The notes beneath the pieces were generated by a model. The model made no database searches and was not told the DNA's origin. It saw nothing but the letters and a program-made list of their open reading frames with translations. A stretch of 64,000 nucleotides of DNA. It comes from Doryteuthis pealeii (lineage: Eukaryota > Mollusca > Cephalopoda > Myopsida > Loliginidae). The stretch spans positions 81,720,808 through 81,784,807 of the forward strand of contig CM042160.1 in assembly GCA_023376005.1 (NCBI GenBank). Direction: 5' to 3'. Positions 1 to 13,800 of the stretch are shown one piece after another; within the stretch, counting starts at the first letter, position 1; each line of letters opens with the position of its first letter. The translations under genes were made by a program, and so were the position numbers.

Positions 1-230
1 GTTTGATATTTTGATAATATCAAACATTTTACCCTGAAGTTGGACCTTTTATTTGTATACTTAAATATTCCATAATTTTCTATTATTATTTTATTTCATA
101 TTTAAAATAATAATAAATAGAATACAATGTGTACATGAATAAACTCCCAGTCAAAACACGTGTTGGTAATTCAAACTAAATACATTTTATCCATTCAACA
201 TTTTCTTTCCTTTATTTATCCTTTCAACAC
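1..230. repeat. Partial copy of the 26266-26692 foldback family
   Basis: The stretch ATGAATAAACTCCCAGTC, AAACACGTG and the cattc...tttctttcctttattta end match the right arm of the foldback at 26266-26692. Only part of one arm is present before the microsatellite. Confidence 0.5.
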
Positions 231-239
231 ACACACACG

Positions 240-298
<59 letters not shown>
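231..298. repeat. (CA)n/(TA)n microsatellite
   Basis: A CA tract followed by about 46 bp of alternating TA, ending 54 bp before the first TPR exon. Confidence 0.9.
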
Positions 299-303
<5 letters not shown>

Positions 304-352
304 GCTGATAATACAGATTGATGAATGTCTTTTTTAAAATTTCTTTTTCTAG

Positions 353-835
353 GTTATGGTTGATGCAAGCAATATCCTTTCTCTTTGTTATCCAAATGAA
401 GCCAAACTTTTTTGCAGAGCAATTTTCGATAATGCTCAAATATTTGGTTCAGAACTTCAACGGGCATTATCAATGGCTTCGTATGGACACACACTTGGTG
501 AGATTTGTTTAATGCTAATCTCTATTAATAGCATTTATATATATATATATATGTATAAATGTTTAAAATAGAAATTAGAAGGCAATTGACAATGCAATGG
601 AATAGGTGATGAAAATGATGTTTATTTACCTGTTTCCTAAATATTTTTGGGATAAAATCCCATTTTCAAAGGTTTTGGAGGTACTTGTGTTTGAAAATGG
701 GATTTTATCCTGAAAATATTTAGGAAACAGGTAAATAAACATCATTTTCATCACCTATTCCATTGCATTGTCAATTTCCTTCTAATTTCTATTTTAAACA
801 CATATGTACAATGCTTCAAGCAAACTATAAAACCC

Positions 836-887
<52 letters not shown>

Positions 888-1062
888 GATATATAGATGA
901 ATAAATAAAAGGTTTAGCTTTTTTTTATGATAATAAAAAAAAGCTAAACCTTTTATTTATTCATTTATTTATCTTAATCACAGATATTGAGCACTCTTCT
1001 AATAACATTGTACGTTGGATTATTATCGTTTCTTCAAGTATAATAGTGCCAACCATACACAT

Positions 1063-1113
<51 letters not shown>

Positions 1114-4100
1114 ATCTGACTTTTATTCGGTGTTTATACTTGAAAAAGAACCGGTCGAAAAGGCCTTTGTATTCCCCACATTTTATATTTTATTTTCGTA
1201 ATAAAATATTACCATCTCGTAACTTGTATGATCTCCCTACATACATATGATTCCTCCAATTTTAGTACTCTATAAGTTTTCCTGTACCAAAAAAAAAAAA
1301 ATATATATATATATACATTGTGTGGAGAAATGTAGAACAAACACGAGATGTTACAATGGATGGAAATTTAATAGTCGTAGTGTCAATGTTCAAACATTTC
1401 GGTTGATAAAGAAACCTCCTTCAGGGCAATATGAAACGAGTCAAGGAGAAAAAAGATTTATGTAATTAAAAAAATTATGGATGTTTTGAATGTGTTAAGT
1501 TTGCAAAATGTGTAGAAAAATATCATAACCGTTTGTTGATTAGCATTCATAATTATAATGATAATAATAATAATGAAATTTATTGTGTACAGTGCTCAGG
1601 TGCACCACAACTCATCAAAATCGCATGTCTAGTACATAGAATAATGTTATTAGTGCAGGAACATGAATAGCATACAGTAATAATATACATGTATGTGTAC
1701 AGTGCTCAGGTGCACCACAACTCATCAAAGTTCATGTCTAGTACATAGAATAATGTATTAGTGTCAGGAACATGAATAGCATACAGTAATAATATACATG
1801 TATGTGTACAGTGCTCAGGTGCACCACAACTCATCAAAATCGCATGTCTAGTACATAGAATAATGTATTAGTGTCAGGAACATGAATAGCATACAGTAAT
1901 AATATACATGTATGTGTACAGTGCTCAGGTGCACCACAACTCATCAAAATCTCATGTCTAGTACATAGAATAATGTATTAGTGTCAGGAACATGAATAGC
2001 GTACAGTAATAATATACATGTATGTGTACAGTGCTCAGGTGCACCACAACTCATCAAAGGCTCATGTCAAGTACACAGAATAATGTATTAGTGTCAGGAA
2101 CATGAACAGTTTACAGTAGTAATATGCATGTATGTGTATGCGTGTGTGGAGAGGGGCATCAGGTATAGTGTCGGCAGACTATAGGAAGCATGGAGGCTTT
2201 GAAAGATTCAGTGTTTCGGCAGCCTACAACAGACGCGGGCAGCTTATTCCATGCCTCCACAATTCTGAGTGTGAAAAAATGTTTCCGAAAGTCACATGAG
2301 CAGTGCTGTTTTCTGCTCTTATGGCAATCCCCAACCCTTTTTATCATATGGGTGCTAGAAGGCGGTGGCTGCGGGTCTACATGTCCTGGGAATGACGTTA
2401 AACTCTCTGATGGTGTGGTTCCAGTTTTGGAGGTTTGGGGAATGTGGAACACCCCTTCATCACCATTGCTCCCTGGTCCACCCTGACCCGCAGTGGTAGT
2501 ACCTGTTAGGGTCCCATCTATGGGTTAAATAGAAAACATGAGTTTATAAACAAAATTTTATTATCCATTAAAAATAAAATCATTTCAAAACTTTGTCGGC
2601 ATTAAACATTTTTGAATACCTAATTACCAATAGAAATATTCAGCATAAAATAACCCAAGGGGTTGACATGCCGTAAAACCACCCAACCAAACCAAACCAA
2701 ACAACCACTGCATTTTTTTAAAGGGATGAGCTTAGACAATGACACCACAACAAAACATCTGGTGTGGGGACGCTGTCTAAGCTCACCCTCCCCCCCCCTA
2801 TAACTGTATGCATTTGTTTTACCATTTTTTTTAAATATTTTTTTATTTTAGTGGAATCATCTCAAAAGGAAGCGCTGCAACTTTACCAACAATCAGAAGA
2901 AATTCTAAGAAAACATAATCATTCTTATCAATTAATAATTCTTCTCTATCAAATGAGTAACGCCTATTATCACTGCGGAAAACTTCACAAAGGAATCAGG
3001 TAAATAAAAATTATTGTTCTTTACTTTTGAAAAATACCTTTTTTGAAAATTACTATTGAAAAGTGAGTTCATTCCTCACTGGATGACCCATAGTTATGAC
3101 CTTGTGTAAAATCCTACCTATGGTGAACTTGTGGGCTAATTTTTTATTTTTTATTTTTTATGAAAAAACAATGTAAGTTAAAACAATATGTTTGGGTGAC
3201 AAGACTTTCGGACCATCCTGTACGTTAACTCTTAACATCCTATACCGCCTCATTCCACCCGGCTGGAAGTCACACCCATTTTCCAAACGATCGCCTTTGT
3301 TTAAATGTAATATTAAACATATTTAGAAGTCTTTGATTTAAGGGAAATAACAGGTAACTTTAAATGAAAAGGCTATTTTTAGTCATTTTTTGATAAATCC
3401 TTATAGAAATAGGCCTCTGGACTTGGAAAATTCTTAACAGAATGTTAAGAGTTAATGTAGTCCGAAAGTCTTGTCATCGTCTACATAAGTTTTTTTTCTT
3501 AAGAGATAAGTAAAAAAGTAAAGGCGTTGGGGCGGCCTAATGTCGGTATCAGCCAAACAGTGAGGGAGTCTATCCCCTTTTCACTAGCGCTAGACCAAGG
3601 AGATTGTTTAGCATCTGAGGTGGAGCGCCACACCTACCATTAGCTCTTTACTTTACCGCACAGATCCCTGTGCTACTCATATGCTGAGTTGGCGAGGGTC
3701 GGTATCGAACTAGGAACCTTGTGGTTTCTAGCCGAACGCTCTACCGACTGAGCTAAACCGGGCCCCTAAAACAAAAAATAAAGAAAATTAAAACAATATA
3801 TAGGGGTGACAAAACTTTCGGTCCACCCTGTACACAGAAATAGCTGTGAGGTGGGACTTTATACCGGTGGTAAATGGGTTGGGTAAATACATACTCTATA
3901 TTTATTTATTTATTTATTTAGTTAAGAAAACTATGCAAAGAATTTTGAAACATGTCTAAACTTATCAGGAATACACATCCTTTATTTGAACAAGTATTTA
4001 ATTTCCTGTTGAATAAACTTTTTAACTCTTAAATCCTATACCACCTATTTTCCACCCGGCCAGAAGTCTCATTTGTTTTCATAATCCACTCCAAATGATA

Positions 4101-4867
4101 ACCTTTGTTTAAATGTAATATTAAACATATTTAGAAGTCTTTGATTTAAGGGAAATAACAGGTAACTTTAGATGCAAAGGTCATTTTTAACCATCTTTTT
4201 AATATATCCTTATAGGAATTGGGCTCTGGACTTAGAAAATTCTCAACAGGATGTTAAGAGTTTTAACTCCAGATTATACTGAATGTGTGTAAAGCTGAAA
4301 ATGATGTCTACACAATGCTCATAGTTTTGAATTTTTTTCTTAATGGGCAATTCCATGTCAAATCCTCCAGAAAAAAGTAAAATTGTCACCCACCCCCTTC
4401 AATTTTTCTGAAATTTTGTACAGGTGTGGACTGTGTTAAGGTTAGACAATCCCCAAAATTTGAGCTTCCAATTCCAAAAATTGGCAGTGTTATATCGATT
4501 ATTATTATTTTTTTTTTTTTTTTTTTTGTTTAGCTCTCAAAATTTGATTTTTGCCTGAGAAATCCAAATATTCTATCAAAAAAATTAAAGTTAACCAATT
4601 TTTAGTTATTGATGATTTCTAAATTTTTCCCAGCAAGATCTTGATGTGGCACTGCATCTATGACAAACATTTTTTCAATTATTATTTCACAAATATTGAA
4701 CAATATTTTTACTAAAAAGAAGTTTGGTGTTGCCCAATTTTTGGAATTGGAAGTTCAAATTTGGGGGATTGTCTAACTTTAACATAGTCCATACCTAAAC
4801 AAAATTTCAGAAAAATTAAAGGGGGTGGGTGACATGGCCTTAATGATTTGACATGGAATTACCCTCA

Positions 4868-4900
<33 letters not shown>

Positions 4901-7900
4901 CAATACTTTTTGATTTTTTTCCCCAAAACTTTTTTTTTCCTCTAATACTTTTTGATTTTTTTTTTCAATATTTTTTCTTTTTTCTCCCCCAATACTTTTC
5001 CCCCAATACTTTCACCCTAATACGTTTCAATACTTTTTTTTTAATCCCCCCCAAAAAAAATTTTTTTCAATACTTTGTGATTTCTTCTTTTTTTTAACTC
5101 AATACGTTTTGATACTTTTTAATCAGTAGTTTTGTTTTTTTAACAACAATACCCAACAAAGAAGAAATAAAACAAAAAAAGTCTTCAGCATAAAATAACC
5201 CAACCATAACAACCATACCCAACAAAGTGCATAAAATAACCCAACAGGGGTTGACATGCCATAAAACCCAACCAACAACTAAGCTAAACTTAGTAAATAA
5301 CTAGCTGCTGCTGCTGCTGCTGCTGCTGCCGAGTCCATAAAAAAAAAAAATGTTTCGAGCATTCAAGAATGATGAATGTTTGAAATATGAAGATCCTTTT
5401 CTTTCAATGTCAAGTACATTTATTATTTGTTAACAATATTTGGTGTAAAGAAAATTGAAATGAAAAAAAAAAACAAACAAAATAGTGTCAGTAGGTCAGA
5501 AAGCATTTCAGTCTACAGCACTTCAGATGACGTGTCACAAATTGTATTTCTATTTACAAGGACGGTCCGAAAGTTAAAAGAATATGTAAGGGGGTGACAA
5601 GACTTTCGGACCATCCTGTATATTTGTATGTTTGTCACCCTGTACATATTGTTTTAATTTTCATTATTTTTAGTTTTAATAATATAATATACATGATGGT
5701 CCGAAAGTCTTGTCACCCTACATATTGTTTTAATTTTCATTATTTTAGTTTTAATAATATAATATACATGATGGTCCGAAAGTCTTGTCACCCCCTACAT
5801 ATTGTTTTAATTTTCATTATTTTTAGTTTTAATAATATAATATACAGGATGGTCCGAAAGTCTTGTCACCCCCTACATATTGTTTTAATTTTCATTATTT
5901 TTAGTTTTAATAATACAATATACAGGATGGTCCGAAAGTCTTGTCACCCCTACATATTTTTTTAATTTTCATTATTTTTAGTTTTAATAATATAATATAC
6001 AGGATGGTCCGAAAGTCTTGTCACCCCCTACATATTGTTTTAATTTTCATTATTTTTAGTTTTAATAATATAATATACAGGATGGTCCGAAAGTCTTGTC
6101 ACCCCCTACATATTGTTTTAATTTTCATTATTTTTAGTTTTAATAATATAATATACAGGATGGTCCGAAAGTCTTGTCACCCCCTACATATTGTTTTAAT
6201 TTTCATTATTTTAGTTTTAATAATATAATATACAGGATGGTCCGAAAGTCTTGTCACCCCCTACATATTGTTTTAATTTTCATTATTTTTAGTTTTAATA
6301 ATATAATATACAGGATGGTCCGAAAGTCTTGTCACCCCCTACATATTGTTTTAATTTTCATTATTTTTAGTTTTAATAATATAATATACAGGATGGTCCG
6401 AAAGTCTTGTCACCCCTACATATTGTTTTAATTTCATTATTTTTAGTTTTAATAATATAATATACAGGATGGTCCGAAAGTCTTGTCACCCGTACATATT
6501 TTTAATTTTCATTATTTTTAGTTTTAATAATACAATATATAGCTTTTATAATTATTTTACCTCTAAAATAATATATATAGGGTTGACCAGACTTTCCAAC
6601 CATGCTGTACATAAATCTACAGGGTGATCCACAAGTTTAATAACTGTCACTTAGAACGTAGTTAGGTTAAGACAGTTCTAAGTGACAGTATCTCTGGATT
6701 CCAGGTTCAATCCTGAGTAGAGGCAGTAATATAGAAAAATAATTAACACAACTCCTACCCCAGCTATGGTTAGCGGAATGAGAACAGGATACCCCCGAGG
6801 ACTAAATAAAGGGTTAGGTTCAAAGTTTCGTGATGGCTCCCGATTACGACAAGAAAGTTCCCGAGTTCGAAAAGAAGGTTCCCGAGTCCGAGAAGAAATA
6901 CCTGAAGAAGGCCGGAAGGCATATCGGCCGAAACCTTGTACAAATAACAATGAAGATGGGGACAATAGTCCAATTAACGCAGATAATATTTTTTTTTGTT
7001 GGTAACTTTCCATTCATTAAGGACGATGTTGGTGCCCTTGAAACAGTCCCCAAGGGTTTGGAAAAGAGTCTGGATGATTTGGAAATCAGAGGTAGAATTG
7101 AGACCATCCAGACCAAGTCACCAATAGGCACCCCAACCCCGATCAGTTTTGAAAGGAACTGAATTTCGCCTTTCACTGGCTGTTAGTAAACAAAATCAAC
7201 AGCCGTTAAAAATCAGACACACCCCTATACTAAAATAGTTTTTGATTTTAATTTTAAAAAATAGTTACTTCATGTTGTTGTTGTTGTTGTTAGCATATGT
7301 GAAAAAATCAATTTTGCACTAAAGATAAAACAACATTGTTATTTAAAAAAAATAAAACTCAAAACGAAAGACATGTTTATTTATTTTCCATATGCCTCTA
7401 CGGATAGTTAATAAAAAGAATGAGTTATTTCATGTTGTTAGTATATGTTAAAAACTAATATTATTATTGACATTATAACAATATTATTTTATAAATTGTG
7501 TAATACGATTTCTGAACAACATTCAATGGTATTACACAATTTATAAAATTTATTTTTCATGTGTCTCTCCGTGGATTCCTATCTGAAATAATATTGTTAT
7601 AATGTCAATAATAATATTGATTTATTGTTGGTTGAAAATTATTTTAGGAAAATGAGAAATTTTAAAATGTCTTTTTAAACATGAAAAGATTCCATTTGTT
7701 ATTCTATCAAAAGGCCCGTTTAGCTCAGTTGGTAGAGCATCGGACTAGGAACCTCAAGGTTCCTGGTTTGATACCGGCCCTCACAGATGGTAGGTGTGAC
7801 GTTCCACCTCAGACGCCAAAAACAATCTCCTTGGTCTAGTGCTAGTGAAAAGGGGATAGACTCTGTCTGGCTGATACCAACTTTATGGTAGTTTACCCAA

Positions 7901-9144
7901 AAAAGAAAATAATAAGAAAATGAGAAATTTTAAAAGGTCTTTTTAAACATGAAAAAATTGCATTTGTTAAGCTATTAAAACTAAGTAGTATTGTAGTTTA
8001 CCCAAAACCTGTTGAACGACAAAAAAGTTTCCGATATTAATGCAGGCTACCACACAAAAGATAATATAGATTCATGTTTTACACATAAATAGCATTAAAC
8101 TTTCAAAGTAACCTAACCTTAACCAACCTAACCCTAACATCTCAAAGGTTGTGTTGAATTTACAGCATGACATTCCTTGTTGGGTTATTTTGGGCTGAAG
8201 ACGTTTTGTTTTATTCATACTCAATGGGTATTCAAGATTTTAAAAAACCCTGTCTGCTGGGGCTTTGGAATAAACAAACTGCACCTCTGGAGAGGGGTAA
8301 GACTCCCCCCCAACAATGGGGCCCCCTGTTTGGGTGGCTAAGTAGTTCAGGTGGTTGGAGAGACACTCTCCATTCAATTGGCTGGTCACGTCAAGCCCTA
8401 GCATCTATATATATTTACCAACCCCTCCGCACGAGCAGGATGTGACACAAGGTCAATTTCTTAAGCTGAGTTCAACAGGTTTGAATTCAGAGTTTTCCTT
8501 CTCCTAGACCGGTTGCCTAACCAAGGTTAAAGAGCCCAGTCTCCCTACTATTTATCCATAGCTGGAGGGAGAGTAGATTCATACCTTTCCCGAGGGTATT
8601 AGCGCTAAGTGAAATGCAATTACCACATCCAGGATTTGAACTCGGGGCGACGAGTCCATTTCCCATGACTTTAACCATTACCCCTAGCATCTATATGATT
8701 GTCCTACCCTTTTTATCATACATATGTGCTACGTGGCTGTGGCTGATGATCTTAATGTCTTGGGTATGATGTTAAACTCTATCTGATGGTGAAGTTCCAG
8801 TTCTGGAGCGCTGGGGAATGTGGAGTACCCCTTCATCACCATGACTCCCAGGTCCATTATGTCCCGAAGTGGTAGTACCTGTTAGGGTCCCATCTATGGG
8901 TTAAATAGAACAAAATGAGTTCTAAAAAAATCTTCTTTTTTTTAAAACTTGAGTCCCCATTAAGAATGAACAAAACAAAATGTCTTCGACATAAAATGAC
9001 TCAACAAGGGTTGACCTGGTATAAAAACCAATCAACCAACAATAAGTCGAGCAGGTTGTTTGTCTGACAGGTGTGCCGCGTGGGTCAAGTGTGAAAAATC
9101 TCTATTTACAAACTTTGTAAAGCTGTGATATAATACTAACACTA

Positions 9145-9182
<38 letters not shown>

Positions 9183-9301
9183 GTCGTTTGAAACATAGGT
9201 CTGTTTAATTACAGTACCTACTATTCCTGGGGGAATACCCATGGCATAATAGCTCTGTAAGAAATTGACCTTGTATCACATCCTGCTTGTGAGGAGTGGT
9301 T

Positions 9302-9337
<36 letters not shown>

Positions 9338-9641
9338 TAAGAAAAGGTGGAATGAAAACATCACACAATGCTGTTAAAGAAGAAAACAATTTATAATATA
9401 ATCATAGCTGATACTGATCAATATTTCGATTTTATGCAAAAATTCTAAGTCTTTTGTTATATTTTTACTTATATATATAATTGAATTTGATAATTTGCTT
9501 TCAAAGCATTATCAAGTATATTATTATATTTTTAAAGGCAATTACAATGCATATATCGTATAAAATTTGATAATTATTGAAAATAATCATGACAAGCAAA
9601 CTCAGCGAATATGAATATGTATATATGAATATGTGTGTGTG

Positions 9642-9679
<38 letters not shown>

Positions 9680-10843
9680 GTGGCACCTCAATTCTCAAAA
9701 GACTCTGAAGTCAAATAAATCCGAATTCAAACAAAAAAATTTTCTCAGTTGTTGAATAAATATTTGTCCTTTCAACAACCGATTTGAGAGCTGATGAAAA
9801 AGGAAATCACATGAATGACTGTCAAAGCAAAATGAAGATGATAGAATGGCTAATTGAATCTACCCAAGCAGCATCAATTAGCATCAGTCACTATCTTGAA
9901 CAAGTGTCTGATATTGTTTTTGTGCAAATTCTTCACCTTGTTTGTGTTTATTCTCTATTTTACGTCTACTTACTTATTCATGGATCCTAAAAAAAAAAAG
10001 GCAACAGTGATACAACCGGAAAGGGAAATAGGAAAGTTGTTGAGGTCTGATGGTCAAAAATGCATAAATCCACTTTACCCTATTTCTTATGGGAAATATT
10101 GTTTCAGTTTTCGAACAAATCAGTCCTTGAACATAATTTTATAACGATTCATTTTTGAGAACCGAGGTTCCACTGTAATGCTAAGATCCAAATTTAGCAC
10201 AATGAAAATTATTCAGTTTATTCATACAATTCTTCCAATGGTCAAATCTACCCAAGCAGCATCAGTTAGCATCAGTCACTATCTTGAACAAGTGTTTGAT
10301 ATCGTTTTTATGCAAATTCTTCGCCTTGTTTGTGTTTATTCTCTATTTTACGTCTACTTTAACCCTTATTCATGGATCCTAAAAGAAATAAAAGGCATCA
10401 GTGATATTTGCAGAAAGGAAAAATGGAAAGTTGTGAGAGCAACAATAGAATTGAAGAAGGAGATGATATTTATTAAAGAAAAGTATGGTGACAATATTAG
10501 TGAAGGTATAATTTGGGAACGACCATGTGACCTGGCACCTCCTCGTCAAAAAAGGAACGAAGGGGAGTGAGAAAGAGAGGAAAGAAGTCGCCACAGAAAA
10601 GAGAGCTAAAAGGAAGGCGAAACAACAGCACCCCCAACACCTACAGAAAGCATTACCTTTTGTTTGCAGCCACTGCACCAGAGACTGCCATTCAAGGATT
10701 GGTCTGTTCAGCCACTCATGTAGCTGTAGGTAAAAAAAAAAAAAATATAACGGACACTACGCCATCATCTTAAATAGACAGAAGATTGCCAACATAATTT
10801 GTGAAAAGGCGATGTGTTATCTGTTGTTTAAATACACGTCTTT

Positions 10844-10884
<41 letters not shown>

Positions 10885-13800
10885 GGATCCTCCCGTCGAT
10901 TTCGACGTATGAGTGTTCATACAATGAACGTCCACACAGTGATTTGTTTATAGTGGTGAAGGCTTGTGTTGGACCATCCACACTTTTTGGCACAGTCGAT
11001 AGGAAAGAATTGGTGCATCAAGGGTTGCCACAAACCCAATCAACGACCGACCTCAGGAATTTTGAATTCAGAGTTATCCCTCTCCTAGACTGGTTACCTA
11101 CCCTAGGCTGAAGAGCCCAGTCTGCCCTACTATTTAACCCATAGCTGGAGGAAGAATATATGGATTCATACCTTTCCCATGGGTATTAGTGCTATGTGAA
11201 ATGCCAACAGCTTCGTCTAGGAATTGAACTCGAATCGACGAGCCCATTTTCCATGACTCTAACCACTAGCCCACGCGCCTCCATACCTCCATCTCTATAT
11301 ATAAAACTGTAGGCAAATAAATAGGCATTCATCTGATGGTCAAGAATGAATAAATACACTTTACACTATTTCTTATTGTAAGAAGAGTAACATAAATCGA
11401 CCATCTCATACGACGTACAAAGTCCAGAATGCCAATGGCAGCACCCACCAGTCATTAAGTAGAGACTTACCGACAGCCTGCCACTAATATTTGCATAACA
11501 CCACAAACGGTCACTCTAAGTTAACTATCAATAAAGGGAGGTTACTCTAACCTACCCACACACTTATGGGAAATATTGTTTCAGTTTTTGAATAAATAGG
11601 TTCTTGAACATAATTTTGGAATTAATTATGTTCAAGAACCGTTTGAGTTAAAGATACATGGCTCAGTTGGTAGACTGTTCGGCTAGGAATCACAAGGTTC
11701 TTGGTTTGATACTGCCCCCCGCCAACTCAGCGTATGAGTAGCACAGAGATCTGTGCGGTAAAGTGAGGAGCTGATGGTAGGTGTGGCACTCCACCTCAGA
11801 TGCTGAAATATTTTCCTTGGTCTAGCACTAGGAATCACAAGGTTCTTGGTTCAATACCGTCCCCCGCCAACTCAACGTATGAGTAGCACAGAGATCTGTG
11901 CGGTAAAGTGAGGAGCTGATGGTAGGTGTGGCACTCCACCTAAGATGCTGAAATAATCTCCTTGGTCTAGCGCTAGTGAAAAGGGGATAGACTCCCTCGC
12001 TGTCTGGCTGATGCTGACATTAGGCTGCTCCAATGACGACTCACTGTTTTATATTGTTATTTGTTGATGCAAACAGTCTAAGATATAAAAATTCTAATCT
12101 TCCTTCATTCACAGAAAATGAACTGTCATATCGGCTTCATCTTTTGACATTATATATCAAAATAAATATGCTTCGGTTCTTGAACATAATTTTGGAAGTG
12201 TACAGTGAAAAACAAAAGGTGTTTTTTTCAAAACAGCTCCAGCTGAGGTGCCTATTGGATACTTGGTACCAAGAACCAAGGTTCCACTGTATATATTAAT
12301 ATGTTTATTTGCTATTTATTTTCTTGTCCAGGTGTGCAGAAGAGGCCCTCTCTATTCAGGTGATTGACCGGGATTCTACTGAAATTCAACATGTCAGGAC
12401 ATATGCAGCTACAAATCTTGGATACAATTTGATATTTGCAAGTAATCATTCAATTTTATTATTAGTAATTTATTATTAATTAATAATTAATTAATTTTAT
12501 TAAATTTACTGGCAAGAATATGCACCCTCCGGGCATAAGTATTTAAGTTTTAATGCAATGAAAGGTAATTTATGAGGAAGTGCGTCCCGCTCTCCTGCCT
12601 CATAAATTACTACCCGGTGACTATCAAAATAACGACCCAGCTTGTCGTAATTCTTGTTTAGATATGAAGATGGATATATAGTTTGGAATAGACTGAGATA
12701 GATAGATAACCAAACAAAATAATATAGATAGATATGAACAAATGGAGATAGATATTTTCGACAAGTAAATGTATTGGGGGGGTCGCTTCTTTTTTTTATC
12801 GTAATTCTTGTTTATTTAAACTAAAAACAAGACATTAAACAAACATGAATAAAAGAAAATCTTAGTATTTAAAGTAATATAGATAAATATGAACAAATTG
12901 AGATAGATAGATATGAAGATGGATAGTTTTGAATAGACTGAGCTGGGTCGTTATTTTAATAGTCACCGGGTAGCAATTTTTGAGGCAGGAGACCAGGACG
13001 CACTTTCTCATAAATTACCTAATGAAATATATTAAGTTAGAAAGACTAACGAAAATAAATAAAAATGCATATAAAAAGATCACACTTATTTTAATTGGTT
13101 TATAAAATCATTCATAGGATTGGTTTTAATGTTTGTAGAATAAAACAATAATATTAGAGATCAATAACACCAAGTAATTATCTATTAAACCAGGTTTGTT
13201 AAAAACAGTATGCAAATTAACCACACCATATATTATGTAAACCTTTATTTCTTAGTGATATATAAGACGCATTGCAAGATTTTAAATGCACTAATAACAT
13301 GGGCTGTTTTGAGGCAAATCTAACTCAGATTTTCATAGAGACGTCATGAATAGATAAGATTTATTCTATGTATTAATGATTTTGACAATAAATTAGATAC
13401 TCATTGATAAATATATATATATATTTATGTGAAGAAAAGGAAGTGAATCCGACGGTATGTAGTATATTAAGAAAGATTGAAAAAACACAGGTTTAAATGA
13501 GATAAGTGGTGAGTTTATTGGCCGACGCTGCAGTGTTTCAATCTATTAATTAAATTATCTTCAGGGCATTTGTTGGTATATGGAAGGTAATAAGAAATTT
13601 TTTATCACAGAATAATGAGAAAAGTGAGTGATAGTCCTTGTTTATCAGCGTTCATCACTCACTTTTCTCGTTATTCTGTGATAAAAAATTTCTTATTACC
13701 TTCCATATACCAACAAATGCCCTGAAGATGATCTAATTAATAGATTGAAACACTGCAGCGTCGGCCAATAAACTCACCACTTAACTCATTTAAACCTGTG

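Noticed and set aside
5594..6431. ORFs with a repeated VRKSCHP...IFSFNN pattern
   Set aside because: Products of the 78-bp non-coding array; frames break whenever a unit has an indel.
5582..6540. CRISPR-like array
   Set aside because: Units are contiguous and repeated throughout, with no unique spacers and no cas genes; eukaryotic context.
6678..7176. ORFs of about 110 codons on both strands
   Set aside because: They overlap each other in opposite strands within interspersed repeat G and show no conserved motif.
8167..8445. ORF of 92 codons
   Set aside because: Spans the junction between repeat C and an inserted SINE; not a gene.
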